Assembly (NCBI GenBank): GCA_910589015.1 | Contig: CAJUSA010000006.1 | Span: forward strand, 24,583 to 88,582 | DNA: 64,000 bases | Direction of reading: 5' to 3' | Origin: an uncultured Christensenellaceae bacterium | Lineage (GTDB): Bacteria > Bacillota > Clostridia > Christensenellales > Borkfalkiaceae | Shown here: positions 48,078-57,061 of the stretch, piece after piece | Numbering within the stretch: position 1 is the stretch's first letter | Layout of the letters: each line of letters starts with the position of its first letter | Position numbers and translations under genes: made by a program | Notes under the pieces: generated by a model | Database searches by the model: none | What the model saw: only the letters and a program-made list of their open reading frames with translations | What the model was told of the DNA's origin: nothing

Positions 48078-48812
48078 TTACCAAAATCGGTTGAACAGCG
48101 TGCAGAAATCTTCGGCGGCATAATCGCCGAGCAGTTTATTCGATTCTTCATAATCGGGCAACACGCGGCGCACCGATGCCCAGAACGCACACCCGTGGTT
48201 GTGGTGCTTGATATGGCACAGCTCGTGCACGGTAAGATAGCGCAACAGCCGCTCGGGCAACAGGCATGCCCACATGCGGTAGAAGATCATGAATCCGCTG
48301 TGCTCGCGCCGACAGCACCCCCAATAACTTTTCGCATTCGAAAGCGCGACCGAAGGACATTTCACATGGCATACCGCCGCCATGCTGCGGGTGTAATCGC
48401 TCAAAAAGGTTTTTCCGTGCGTATAGAGCACGTCGCTCAGGAATTTTTTTACGTCTTTACCGCATTCGATGCGCTGCTCGCCCACAAGCGCATAATTGTC
48501 GCCCGTACGCACGACCTTATATTCTTTCCCGAACAGATAGATGTCGTCCCCCTCTTCGTAAGAGGGCACGACGGGCTTCGGGCGCAGTCGGTTGACGACG
48601 TATCTTCGGTGCGTCCGCACCATGTTTAACGTTTCTTCGTCCGTAAAGCGATCGGGCACGCCCACGATCAACACGGTGTTGAACGCCACGCGCATCGTGT
48701 AACGCGTCCTGAAATCCTCCAACTGCCCGATCCGCACTTCGCGCAAATACGGATGCCCGACCGCCTCGGCACACTGCGCCGCCAGTCTTTCCAGTCGCAT
48801 ATCTTCCGTCAT
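48078..48812 (-). CDS. YgjP-like (DUF45) metallopeptidase
   Basis: The C-terminal half has the zinc motif VHELCHIKHHNHGCAFWASV (HExxH plus downstream His) and the preceding SYWGCC..IFYRMWACLLP typical of YgjP/DUF45 proteins, whose E. coli member is implicated in nucleotide or DNA damage responses but is poorly defined. Length 244 aa; the ATG at 48812 follows AGAGAGGGAA. It ends 69 bp upstream of the rubrerythrin start and follows the TauE-like gene by 11 bp. Confidence 0.85.
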   Translation of the reverse strand: MTEDMRLERLAAQCAEAVGHPYLREVRIGQLEDFRTRYTMRVAFNTVLIVGVPDRFTDEETLNMVRTHRRYVVNRLRPKPVVPSYEEGDDIYLFGKEYKVVRTGDNYALVGEQRIECGKDVKKFLSDVLYTHGKTFLSDYTRSMAAVCHVKCPSVALSNAKSYWGCCRREHSGFMIFYRMWACLLPERLLRYLTVHELCHIKHHNHGCAFWASVRRVLPDYEESNKLLGDYAAEDFCTLFNRFW

Positions 48813-48823
48813 ATTCCCTCTCT

Positions 48824-49600
48824 CTACGCAAATAACAGCGTAAGCAACATTACCGCCGCCGAAATCGCAAGCAGCACACCCGTCGCACGGTTGAGTTTTA
48901 CGACGGACATTTTATTCGCAACGGTTGCGGCGATCCGCGCCGCGATAAACGTGAAAACCACGCATGTGAGCAACATGGTGAGATCGGGCAATCCGTTTAT
49001 GACGAAATGCACCGAGGCGCCGAGAAACGCCGTATACGCCATGATGAGAACGCTTGTCCCGACCGCCGTTTTGAAGGCGTAACCGAGCACGATGGTCAGC
49101 GCGAACAGCATCATCATGCCGCCGCCCGTGCCCTGAAACCCGCACACGAACCCGATCACCGCGCCGCAGAGCGCGGCAAGCAGCGTAGGCGAGAAGAACT
49201 TCGTCTTTTCCTTGCCCCTTCTCGTAACGGGATTGATGATGAATTTAAGCCCTAAAACAAACGAACCCGTAATCGAAACAAGTTCCATCGCCTGTTCGCC
49301 GACCGAAAAGGACGAAACGGCAAAGGCAACGGCGGTGCCAATCACGGTGAAACAGATAACGCTTACGAGCAACGTTGAACTTCTGCCCGTGTCGATATTG
49401 CCGCTTTTATAATAGGTGAACGCCGTGACGGCGGAGGCGAGCACGTCGGAAGCGAGGGCGATACCCACCGCCTCGAACACGGGAACCCCCAGAAAGGTTA
49501 CGAGCATCGGCGAAATAAAAACCGCCGCCGAAAGCCCCGCAAACCCCGTTGCGACGCCCGCACCGATTCCCGCCAACGCGCAGATCAAAAATTCCAACAC
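48824..49600 (-). CDS. TauE/SafE-family membrane exporter
   Basis: Eight or so TM helices over 258 aa with the family's repeated GIGAGVATGFAGLSAAVFISPML and GFVCGFQGTGGGMMMLFALTI. Family members export sulfite, sulfoacetate or related anions; the substrate here is unknown. The start is GTG at 49600 with GGGAGGGG upstream. It is followed at 11 bp by the YgjP-like gene. Confidence 0.85.
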   Translation of the reverse strand: MLEFLICALAGIGAGVATGFAGLSAAVFISPMLVTFLGVPVFEAVGIALASDVLASAVTAFTYYKSGNIDTGRSSTLLVSVICFTVIGTAVAFAVSSFSVGEQAMELVSITGSFVLGLKFIINPVTRRGKEKTKFFSPTLLAALCGAVIGFVCGFQGTGGGMMMLFALTIVLGYAFKTAVGTSVLIMAYTAFLGASVHFVINGLPDLTMLLTCVVFTFIAARIAATVANKMSVVKLNRATGVLLAISAAVMLLTLLFA

Positions 49601-49691
49601 CCGTAAACCCCTCCCGCAGGGTGGTATTATACCATATTCCGCAAGGGTTTGTCACGCGCTCGCGCCCGGTTACCGAAAATTTTTTCGTTCC

Positions 49692-49928
49692 TTATTCGCC
49701 ATTATAAAAACGGACAAAGCCCGTCGCTTTGCCCGTTTCCAGAAAAATTTTTTGAAATTTTACGCCTGCCGCAGCATTGCGTAGCGTGCCGCCCCGTACA
49801 TGCCTGCCTCGCCGCCAAGCAGCACCGCCTCGGGGCGATTTGTTGCCGTTCCCGCCGCAGGCGGCAACAATCAGCGTAGCCAGACATAAAACCAGTGCAA
49901 CCATAAGAACCCGTGCAATGCGTTTCAT
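49692..49928 (-). pseudogene. Deletion scar: lipoprotein start joined to sugar-kinase end
   Basis: The frame from 49928 begins MKRIARVLMVALVLCLATLIVAACGGNG, a complete lipoprotein signal (lipobox IVAAC) like those of ABC sugar-binding proteins, then turns into unrelated residues. In another frame the following DNA (49837-49760) encodes PEAVLLGGEAGMYGAARYAM with a stop at 49760, which looks like the C-terminus of a ROK-type sugar kinase. The simplest reading is a deletion that removed the body of a binding protein, the permease genes and most of a kinase. Promoter, operator and terminator are intact. Confidence 0.7.
49703..49736 (-). terminator. Terminator of the scarred transcript
   Basis: ACGGGCAAAGC and GCTTTGTCCGT (one mismatch, 49736-49711 on the minus strand) followed by TTTTATAATGG. 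Confidence 0.8.
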
Positions 49929-49990
49929 AAACCCCCCTTATATCTTCCTTTTTTTATCGGTATGGATTGCCCGTTTCGACTGTTTTATTC

Positions 49991-50043
49991 AGAAAACCGT
50001 TTTTCTACGGTTGCATTATAACATAGGAATGTTGGCTTGTCAA
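49991..50043 (-). promoter_or_regulatory. Consensus promoter and LacI-type operator before the scarred gene
   Basis: On the minus strand TTGACA (50043-50038) and TATAAT (50020-50015) are 17 bp apart. The palindrome AGAAAACCGTTTTTCT (49991-50006) lies exactly at the predicted start site. Related sites occur before the GH92 gene (53172-53213), so the LacI protein encoded between them probably controls both. Confidence 0.85.
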
Positions 50044-50096
50044 TACCTTTGCCGAAAATTTTTATGCACTTTTTTTATAGAAACCGCGCCAACCGA

Positions 50097-51053
50097 TCAA
50101 ACCGCATAAAAATCGGTTATAATTCTGCGCACCGGCGTGTTGTTTTTGATCTCGTCGAGCAGGATATTCATTGCCGTTTCGCCCAGTTTTCCGTAATCCT
50201 GCCGCGCGTATTCCCACTGCGCCGTGGCGGGATCGTCCTCGCCGAGCGAATAAAGGCAGATATCGCGGTCGGGATCGAGCCCCGCCGCCTGCGCCGCCTC
50301 GCGGATCCCGCGCGCCACGTTGCCGTCGGAGGCGATAAACGCCATTCCTTCGCGCAGATACGGCGCGCACAGTCTGCGCCCCTCCTCCGCCGAGCTTTCC
50401 GTGCCGTACACCGATTTACCCTTTGCGTCGGGAAGGGTTTCGAGCGTTTCGCAAAACCCCTTCGCGCGGTCGATGGAAATAGTCTTGTTCGCTTCGCTGT
50501 TCACAAGCGTGAACGAGCGGAACCCTTTTTCGTAAATACGCCGCATCACGGCGGAAACCAGCCCGATATTATCGATATCGACGTAACTGATTTCGAGTTC
50601 CTGCGCGGGGCGCCCGATGATCACGCAGGGAATGCGCTGTTGTTCCATTTGGCGGATACGGATATCGTCGACGAGCGGCGTCATTAAGATCACGCCGTCG
50701 ATGGGCGCTTTGTCGCGTTTGAGCATCGTATCCACCGCCGTTTTTTTCAAACCGCTGTAAATGAGCAGATTTTTGTTTTCCGCCCCTGCCGTACGCATGC
50801 ACGCCATGACGAAATCGGCATAAAACGCGCGGTAAGGCGTGCCGCCGTCGCCTTCGAGCACCAGCCCGATGATGTTCGTATTGCCGCGCGAGAGCGTCGA
50901 GGCATAGAAGTTCGGTTGAAAATCCAGCTCTTTGCACACGTCGAGAATATGCTGTTTCAGGGCGGGGCTGACGTATTTTTTGCCCGTAAGCGCGTTGGAT
51001 ACGGTGGATTTTGCCACGCCGCACCGCTTTGCCACGTCGTTGATCGTAATCAT
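50097..51053 (-). CDS. LacI-family regulator of the GH92 locus
   Basis: The HTH begins MITINDVAKRCGVAKSTVSNALTGKKYVSPALKQHI with hinge DFQPNFYASTLSRGNTN, then a sensor domain (NIIGLVLEGDGG, APIDGVILMTPLVDD, GMAFIASDGNVARGI). It is 318 aa, slightly short. It follows the GH92 gene by 15 bp in one operon. Palindromic AGAAAA..TTTTCT sites sit in front of that operon and of the scarred gene, as expected for its targets. Confidence 0.92.
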   Translation of the reverse strand: MITINDVAKRCGVAKSTVSNALTGKKYVSPALKQHILDVCKELDFQPNFYASTLSRGNTNIIGLVLEGDGGTPYRAFYADFVMACMRTAGAENKNLLIYSGLKKTAVDTMLKRDKAPIDGVILMTPLVDDIRIRQMEQQRIPCVIIGRPAQELEISYVDIDNIGLVSAVMRRIYEKGFRSFTLVNSEANKTISIDRAKGFCETLETLPDAKGKSVYGTESSAEEGRRLCAPYLREGMAFIASDGNVARGIREAAQAAGLDPDRDICLYSLGEDDPATAQWEYARQDYGKLGETAMNILLDEIKNNTPVRRIITDFYAV

Positions 51054-51068
51054 CTTTGCACCACTTCG

Positions 51069-53099
51069 TTATTTATGAATTTTCTTAAAGAGTTCGCCGC
51101 CCTGCATAAGTTCGGCGTAAGAGATCTTGTTTTTCATGCGTGAAACGTCATAGCGGTCGCGCTCGATGACAAGCACGTTGCCGTTGGCGAGTTTGAACGT
51201 CGCTTTTTTGACAAGCGGCACGCTCAGCGTGAAATCCGCGCGCGAAGGGCTCATCTGATAGAACCCGAGGCATGCCAACAGATACCAGGACGACATCGAA
51301 CCGTTGTCCTCGTCGCCGGGAAACCCTTCGAAGGTGTTGCGGAACAGATTTGCAAACTTTTCCACCGCCTCTGCCGTCTTCTTCACGTCGCCCAGTTCGC
51401 TGTATATATAAGGAATATGAAAAGAAGGCTGATTCGATATGGCACAAAGCGATTTTTCATCCGCCATTTCGCTCATTTCGTGAATTTCCTTGCCGTAACT
51501 GCCCACGTTGTAATAAGCGGGTTCGCGCATGAGTTCGTCGATTTTCTGCGCGAGTTTGCCGCCGTAAAGTTCGTTGAGACCCGCAATATCGTGATAAACC
51601 GCAAACGAGCTCTGCCATGCCGACGCCTCGGTGTAATCCCCGCCCCAGTCGTAACGGTCGAACCGATCGCGGAACGCTCCGTTCTCGTCCTTGCCGCGCA
51701 TAAAACCGCTTATAGGATCGAACAGATTGCGGTAATTTTTTGCATAACCGAAATAACGCGCCGCGTCCTCTTTATGCCCGAGTTTTTCCGCCGCCATAGC
51801 AATGCAGTAATCGCCGTAACAGCAGTCGAGCGTTTCGTTCACGCTTTCTTTTGCAACGGTATAAGGCACATAGCCGTATTTCCGATAGGCGAGCGCGCCC
51901 GTCCTGCCGTAGCCGCTCGTATCCGAGCCGCATTCGCCGTCGTGCAGCAACGCGGTATAAATGTTTTCCGCAAGTTCGCCCGTGACGATTTCTTTGACGA
52001 CGGCGTCCGCCATGACCGCCTCGATGAGCATGCCGGGCATGCAACAGACGTTGGCGGGGCTGAGCCATTTGGGCAGCCAGCCGCTTTCGAGATAGTAATT
52101 ATAAAAGCCTTCCGCCGTTTCGCGGTAAAACGCGGTGTCGATCAGCGACAGATACGGAAAGAGCGTGCGGTATGTATCCCAAAAGCCGTTATCGGCGTAC
52201 ATGATACCGTCTGCGATCTTGCCCGTGTGCAAATTGATATGTTTGGGTTTCCCCGATTCGTCGATTTCGTAAAATTTCCGCGGGAAGAGATAAGAACGGT
52301 ACATACATGTATAAAAAACCGCCTTTTTTTCTTCGTCGTCCTCGATATCGATCAACGATAAATAGCGTTCCCATTCGTCCGCCGCAACGCGCCGCGCCTC
52401 TTCGAGCGTGGTTTTTTCCAGCTCGCGGCGGTAATTGCGTTTCGCCTGCTCGACGGAAAGGAAGGAAGTCGCTAATTTGAGTTCCAGACGCTTTTCCCGC
52501 GCAAGCAGCGAGATTGCGTTGGGGTGAACGGAATAGGTGAACGGAACATTGAGCTTCGCCGCGAAGTATTCTCTGATTTCCCCGCACGGAACGGGGTTGG
52601 CAGTTTTATTCGTGTAGCCCGTCACCCACTCGCCGTCGCATTCGAGCACGGTCACGTCGTCCCCGATCAGGTTGACGCGGTTGCAGCCCTCTTCCGAAAA
52701 GGTAAACCGGATCACCGCGCCGCAGTTCACGGGCGCAAGCTCGAAGGTGTAACGGTCGCGGTAGACGAAGCCCTTCATGTACGCCGGTTCCAGAACACAC
52801 CCTTCGTTATCGTAACACGACCAGCGTTCCTCTTCGCTGAGCAACAAATTCCCGCGCTGACCCGTAACGATGAGGTTGCCGTAATCGCCCATCCAGGGGG
52901 AAGGCTGATGGGTCAAGCGAATGCCCTCGAAACTCTTCGAGCGCGGCGAATAAAACCACCGCGGATTAAAATTTTCGGTTTGCAGCGTAAAAAACGCCAT
53001 GCCGTGCGGAACCGCCGTAACGGGATAAAGGTTTCCGTTGGAAAACCGCGGCGAATTGCACGTCCCCAAACGCGTGTTAACGTAACGGTATTTTTCCAT
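51069..53099 (-). CDS. GH92-like alpha-mannosidase
   Basis: The N-terminal VNTRLGTCNSPRFSNGNLYPVTAVPHGM and the C-terminal GFPGDEDNGSMSSWYLLACLGFYQMSPS are signatures of family GH92 exo-alpha-mannosidases, calcium-dependent enzymes acting on N-glycan mannose. The acidic DEDNGSMS region supplies catalytic or calcium residues in characterised members. It has 676 aa and no signal peptide, so it should be cytosolic. AAGGAG precedes the ATG. It is co-transcribed with the LacI gene and controlled by the operators at 53172-53213. Confidence 0.85.
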   Translation of the reverse strand: MEKYRYVNTRLGTCNSPRFSNGNLYPVTAVPHGMAFFTLQTENFNPRWFYSPRSKSFEGIRLTHQPSPWMGDYGNLIVTGQRGNLLLSEEERWSCYDNEGCVLEPAYMKGFVYRDRYTFELAPVNCGAVIRFTFSEEGCNRVNLIGDDVTVLECDGEWVTGYTNKTANPVPCGEIREYFAAKLNVPFTYSVHPNAISLLAREKRLELKLATSFLSVEQAKRNYRRELEKTTLEEARRVAADEWERYLSLIDIEDDEEKKAVFYTCMYRSYLFPRKFYEIDESGKPKHINLHTGKIADGIMYADNGFWDTYRTLFPYLSLIDTAFYRETAEGFYNYYLESGWLPKWLSPANVCCMPGMLIEAVMADAVVKEIVTGELAENIYTALLHDGECGSDTSGYGRTGALAYRKYGYVPYTVAKESVNETLDCCYGDYCIAMAAEKLGHKEDAARYFGYAKNYRNLFDPISGFMRGKDENGAFRDRFDRYDWGGDYTEASAWQSSFAVYHDIAGLNELYGGKLAQKIDELMREPAYYNVGSYGKEIHEMSEMADEKSLCAISNQPSFHIPYIYSELGDVKKTAEAVEKFANLFRNTFEGFPGDEDNGSMSSWYLLACLGFYQMSPSRADFTLSVPLVKKATFKLANGNVLVIERDRYDVSRMKNKISYAELMQGGELFKKIHK

Positions 53100-53142
53100 A
53101 ATGCACTCCTTTATGCGGAAAAATGTGTTCTCTGTAATTTGT

Positions 53143-53213
53143 ATTATAACAGAAAAAAACCATTTGTCAATAGAAAAAACCGATTTTCTTTGAAAATAAA
53201 AAATCGGTTTTCC
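53143..53213 (-). promoter_or_regulatory. Promoter and double operator of the GH92-lacI operon
   Basis: On the minus strand TTGACA (53170-53165) and TATAAT (53148-53143) are 16 bp apart. AGAAAAAACCGATTTTCT (53172-53189) touches the -35 from upstream and a second copy in the other orientation (AAAATCGGTTTTCC, ending 53213) follows. A half site also lies in the spacer. Confidence 0.8.
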
Positions 53214-53229
53214 AAACTTGTTTTTCTCA

Positions 53230-53257
53230 GAAAAAAATCGGGCATTCCGCCCGATTT
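53230..53257 (-). terminator. Terminator of the kinase-isomerase-aldolase operon
   Basis: AATCGGGC-ATTCC-GCCCGATT (53236-53256) followed on the minus strand by TTTTTCTGAG, directly after the aldolase stop. Confidence 0.85.
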
Positions 53258-53263
53258 TCCCGC

Positions 53264-54109
53264 TTATTTTTTTCCGCTGAACACCTTTAAGGTTTGCAGC
53301 GCGTTTTCATACATCGCCTTTTGCGCATTTAACGCAAGATTGTGGTAAAAATCCGCGCTCTTCTCTTCGATGGTCGCCTTCGCCGCGGCATAACCCTCGT
53401 ACGCCATATACGAATAATAGTTGATTTTCGAAATACCGCGCCGAATGACTTCGCGGTATTCTTCGTGCGAGATTCCGCTGCCGCCGTGCATGACAAGGGG
53501 CAGATCGGTCAACTTCCTCACCTGCGTAATAATATCCATATTGAGAACAGGCTTTGTTTTATAAATGCCGTGCGCCGTGCCGAAGGCGATCGCCAACGCA
53601 TCCACGCCCGTGCGGGCGATATAATCTTTCACCAACTCGGGTTTGGTATACAGTTCTTCGGGATTTGCCGCGCTCTCGCCGCCGCCCTCTCTTTGGGGCA
53701 ACGCGCCGAGCTCGGCTTCCACGTCCACGCCGTACGCGTGGGCGTAATCGGCCACCTTTTTCGTGCCCTTTACGTTCTCTTCGTAAGGCAACGTGGAATA
53801 GTCGATCATGACCGAGGTAAACCCGAGTTCGATTGCGCGTTTACAATAATCGAAATCCTCGCCGTGGTCGAGGTGCACGCAGACGGGTACGCTTGCATGA
53901 CGGGCGAGTTCCGCCATCACGCGCCCGATTTTATCGAGCGGAGATACGTCCTCGTGGCACTGCGCATGCGCGATAATGACGGGCACGTTGAGCTTTTCTG
54001 CCGCACCGAGCACGGCGAGCAGACATTCGAGGTTGGGCGTATTAAAACTGCCGACCGCCGCATGATTTTTCTTTGCGATTTCGCATACTTCTTTCAAACT
54101 TGCTAACAT
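53264..54109 (-). CDS. Class II ketose-bisphosphate (or -phosphate) aldolase
   Basis: This zinc aldolase of the fructose/tagatose-bisphosphate family has the metal-site HLDHG, ligand and active-site motifs VEAELGALP, AFGTAHGIYK and MHGGSGIS. Length 281 aa. It starts three bases past the isomerase stop as the last gene of the operon. In this context it probably cleaves the phosphorylated ketose produced by the kinase into dihydroxyacetone phosphate and an aldehyde. The exact sugar is unknown. Confidence 0.9.
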   Translation of the reverse strand: MLASLKEVCEIAKKNHAAVGSFNTPNLECLLAVLGAAEKLNVPVIIAHAQCHEDVSPLDKIGRVMAELARHASVPVCVHLDHGEDFDYCKRAIELGFTSVMIDYSTLPYEENVKGTKKVADYAHAYGVDVEAELGALPQREGGGESAANPEELYTKPELVKDYIARTGVDALAIAFGTAHGIYKTKPVLNMDIITQVRKLTDLPLVMHGGSGISHEEYREVIRRGISKINYYSYMAYEGYAAAKATIEEKSADFYHNLALNAQKAMYENALQTLKVFSGKK

Positions 54110-54112
54110 AAT

Positions 54113-55507
54113 TCACCCCTCAATCCTGATCACTTCGTAGCCGAGGTAGGTTTGGAACGCCTCTTCGAGTACATATTTCATATGCCCGACGCCCACCGTG
54201 GTGTGGTGCTTGAACCCGCCCTTTGCAAGGCGGATGAGTTTATTCTGCAAATCGGGAATTTCCGCAACGCCGCCGCAACCGAAATACGCCTTTTCGATCG
54301 GTTCGCCCGTAAAGCGTGCTTCGCTCGCGTAAACTTTGAGTTTGCCGTCCTCGGTAAAGCCGTTGGAAATGGTGATATCCATGGCTTTGATGCGCCCCTC
54401 GTTGGTGCCCCAGCCCGATCCGGGATCGCCCTTTGCGAACATCTTGTGTTCGGTTACGGTGCCCTTCCCCGCCATTAACGACTGCGCCACGGGACCGCAG
54501 TGGAAGAGAATGACCTTGTTCTCGTCGTCGCCGTAGTTGTTGTTCCAATCAAGACATGCCGTAGGCTGTTCGCTTGCCAGCGCCATGGCGCGCATGGTGA
54601 TGGCGGACGTTAAATCGATCTCGCACGAACAGACGATCCCGCGGTCGTTGAGTTCGGAAATCAGCACGCAGGGGCAGACGCGCAGAATGGTTTCCATCTC
54701 GTTCCAGCAGCGCAGCGTCAACGCGTCGAGGTGATAATCGCGGATATAATCGTCGATGACGACCGAAATCTTGGCAAGCGTCAGTTTATTGCTTGCAGGC
54801 ACTTTGGAAAAATCGGAATAGGCTTCAAGCCGTTTGATCTTGGCAAGCACTTCCTTATCGTCGTCCTTTTTCTTGTTTACAAAATCGATGAGTTCGGACA
54901 AATCGAAACTTTCCACGTTGATGCCGTAGCGCTGCAGCGTCACCTCGTCGAACCGTACGGTTTTGAACGCCGTCGTTCTTGCGCCGATACAGCCGAGGTT
55001 AAAGCGCTTCATGCCCTTGACGACGCGACAGATCGCGGCAAAGTCTTTGAGGTTCTGCGCAAACGTTTTCGACAGCGGGTGCACGACGTGCGGTTTCATG
55101 ACGGTGAACGGGATTTTATACTGATAGAACACGTCCGTCACCGAAAACTTTCCGCAGAAGGCGTCGCGGCGGTGCGCAAAGTCCATTTTACCGATTTCGT
55201 CGGGGTACGCCTGCATTAAGATCGGCACGCCCGCATCCTGTAACGCCGTGATCGCGCCGTTCTCGTCGATAAAGATCGGCATACATAAAATCACGCCGTC
55301 GTACTCGCCCTCGTGCGATTTGAGCCAATCGTGATAGAGCCTGCCCTCGTCGCGCGTTTCGACCGCGCCGTAACGCGTGAGATTCTCGTCCATGGCAAGA
55401 TATTCGTGCCCCGCCTTCGTCACGGCTTCGATCATGTCTTTCCGCGCGCCCGTGATGAGTTCGCCCGGCATAAAGCCGCGGTTCCCGAAATAAAGTGCAA
55501 ATTTCAT
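54113..55507 (-). CDS. L-fucose/L-arabinose isomerase-family sugar isomerase
   Basis: The 464-aa protein resembles the FucI/AraA superfamily in overall plan: an N-terminal Rossmann-like half (YDGVILCMPIFIDENGAITAL) and a C-terminal barrel with SELNDRGIVCSCEIDL, LDWNNNYGDDENKVILFHCGPVAQSL and KHHTTVGVGHMKYVLEEAF. Metal ligands are likely the Glu in CSCEIDL, an Asp and the late His. It lies between the kinase (1 bp gap) and aldolase genes. The substrate cannot be fixed from sequence; a deoxy or branched sugar is plausible. Confidence 0.8.
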   Translation of the reverse strand: MKFALYFGNRGFMPGELITGARKDMIEAVTKAGHEYLAMDENLTRYGAVETRDEGRLYHDWLKSHEGEYDGVILCMPIFIDENGAITALQDAGVPILMQAYPDEIGKMDFAHRRDAFCGKFSVTDVFYQYKIPFTVMKPHVVHPLSKTFAQNLKDFAAICRVVKGMKRFNLGCIGARTTAFKTVRFDEVTLQRYGINVESFDLSELIDFVNKKKDDDKEVLAKIKRLEAYSDFSKVPASNKLTLAKISVVIDDYIRDYHLDALTLRCWNEMETILRVCPCVLISELNDRGIVCSCEIDLTSAITMRAMALASEQPTACLDWNNNYGDDENKVILFHCGPVAQSLMAGKGTVTEHKMFAKGDPGSGWGTNEGRIKAMDITISNGFTEDGKLKVYASEARFTGEPIEKAYFGCGGVAEIPDLQNKLIRLAKGGFKHHTTVGVGHMKYVLEEAFQTYLGYEVIRIEG

Positions 55508-55508
55508 A

Positions 55509-56975
55509 TCAGTCGATCTCCTTTAACAGTTGATATAATTTTTTATATTTGGCATAGTTTTGCGCATAGCGTTTTCCGCCGCGGGGGGTAAATTCTTTCG
55601 TATACCGCACGAAGATTTTCGCCGCCGCGTTCAGATCCGCCGCCGTGCCCATTGCCACCGCCTGCAACATGGCGCAACCGCACAGCCCGCCCTCGGAAGA
55701 GCGCAGCGTTCTGATCGGAATATCCTGTATATCCGCTTTAATCTGCAACCATTTTTCCGAATTGGCGCCGCCGCCCGTCGCCACCGCCCGTTTGACGTTT
55801 ACGCCGTACGCGCGCACTGTTTCCGCGTTGAGCTTCATTTCCATGGCGCACGCTTCGAGGATCGCGCGGTAGATTTCCGCATCCTCGGTCTGCGCGGTCA
55901 AACGCAAAAGCGCGCCCGTTGCGCCGATATCCTGATAAGGCGTCGCCGCGCCCGCAAAATAAGGCAGTGCCAGCACGCGCGAAGGCTCGTCGCGCATGTT
56001 CTTTTCGGCGTACCCGAAAAAGTTTTCTTCTTTCCCTTTGTACCCGTGCAATATTTTGTTGCGGAACCAGCTCACGAGCGAACCGCACGAATAATTGAAC
56101 ATATAAGTGCAGTAAAGCCCTTCCACCGCATACGGCACGCAGACGTATCCCTGTTCGCCCATGGCGCAGTTTTCGGGCTTTTCGCGGAACAACGCCGTGA
56201 TGCACTCGACCGTGCCCATGCCGTCCACTGCGTCGTTTTCTTCAAGCGCGCCCGCGCCGAGCGCCGAACAGACCTGATCGTGACTGCCCAGCACGAGCGT
56301 GCACGTTTCGGACAAGCCGAGTTCTTTACATACCTTCTCTTTTACCCTGCCCACGACGCTGCCCGTCGGTTTCGGGGCGGAAAAGAGCGCTGCGGGGATC
56401 GAAAACGCCGCGAGCAATTCGCCGTCGAACTGCTTGGCGCCGATATCGAAGGCGCCCGTCCGCGCGGCAAGCGCATAATCGATTGCCCGCTCGCCCGTGA
56501 GCAGATACCCCAGATAATCGCACAGCAGCATGAGCTTATCGGCTTTTGCAAACGCCTTCGGCGCATGGTTTTTGATCCAGAGCAGCTTACTCAGCGAATA
56601 CATGCTATGGGGCAACGTGCCCGTCGCGGAAAACATGCGCTCTTTGGAAAAGCGCGCCGCCACCGCAAGCGCCTCTTCTTCGCCGCGCGGATCGGTGTAG
56701 AGCATGGGGCGGAACAGCACTTCGTCGTTTGCGCCGAGCAGGACAAACGATTCCCCGAACGAGGAGATGCAGATCGAATCGACGGGATTATGCGCGGCGA
56801 CGGCGGAAATCATGCCGCGCACATGCTCGCACAGCGACACAACGTCAACGTACGTTTCCCCGTTTTCGGTGTAAAAACCGTACGCCGCGGCGTATTCCGC
56901 CAAAATCTCGCCCCGATCGGAAAAGAGCTGACATTTGCAATTCGTCGTCCCGACATCGATACTCAGATAATTCAT
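55509..56975 (-). CDS. FGGY-family carbohydrate kinase
   Basis: The actin-like ATPase fold opens with LSIDVGTTNCKCQLF, and later has the adenosine motif ATGGGANSEKWLQI and VDGMGTVECITALF; the FGGY C-terminal signature region is around SEGGLCGCAMLQAVAMG. Length 488 aa. It phosphorylates a ketose such as xylulose, fuculose or rhamnulose. It is the first gene of the operon kinase-isomerase-aldolase, divergent from a PocR/AraC activator 86 bp away. Confidence 0.9.
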   Translation of the reverse strand: MNYLSIDVGTTNCKCQLFSDRGEILAEYAAAYGFYTENGETYVDVVSLCEHVRGMISAVAAHNPVDSICISSFGESFVLLGANDEVLFRPMLYTDPRGEEEALAVAARFSKERMFSATGTLPHSMYSLSKLLWIKNHAPKAFAKADKLMLLCDYLGYLLTGERAIDYALAARTGAFDIGAKQFDGELLAAFSIPAALFSAPKPTGSVVGRVKEKVCKELGLSETCTLVLGSHDQVCSALGAGALEENDAVDGMGTVECITALFREKPENCAMGEQGYVCVPYAVEGLYCTYMFNYSCGSLVSWFRNKILHGYKGKEENFFGYAEKNMRDEPSRVLALPYFAGAATPYQDIGATGALLRLTAQTEDAEIYRAILEACAMEMKLNAETVRAYGVNVKRAVATGGGANSEKWLQIKADIQDIPIRTLRSSEGGLCGCAMLQAVAMGTAADLNAAAKIFVRYTKEFTPRGGKRYAQNYAKYKKLYQLLKEID

Positions 56976-56988
56976 ACCGCTATTTTAC

Positions 56989-57017
56989 TTGCCAAAAGCG
57001 TGCGAATATAGTAAAAT
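56989..57017 (+). promoter_or_regulatory. Promoter of the PocR/AraC regulator
   Basis: TTGCCA (56989-56994), 17-bp spacer, TAAAAT (57012-57017). The divergent kinase promoter must overlap this region, but only a weak -10 (TACTAT) was seen, as expected for an activator-dependent promoter. Confidence 0.65.
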
Positions 57018-57061
57018 GTGTTTTGTAATATGGTAATTTCGTACCGAGGAATCAATATATT

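Noticed and set aside
49692..49928. A genuine 78-aa lipoprotein
   Set aside because: Only the signal peptide is protein-like; the rest is a shifted reading of what looks like a kinase C-terminus, so it is called a scar.
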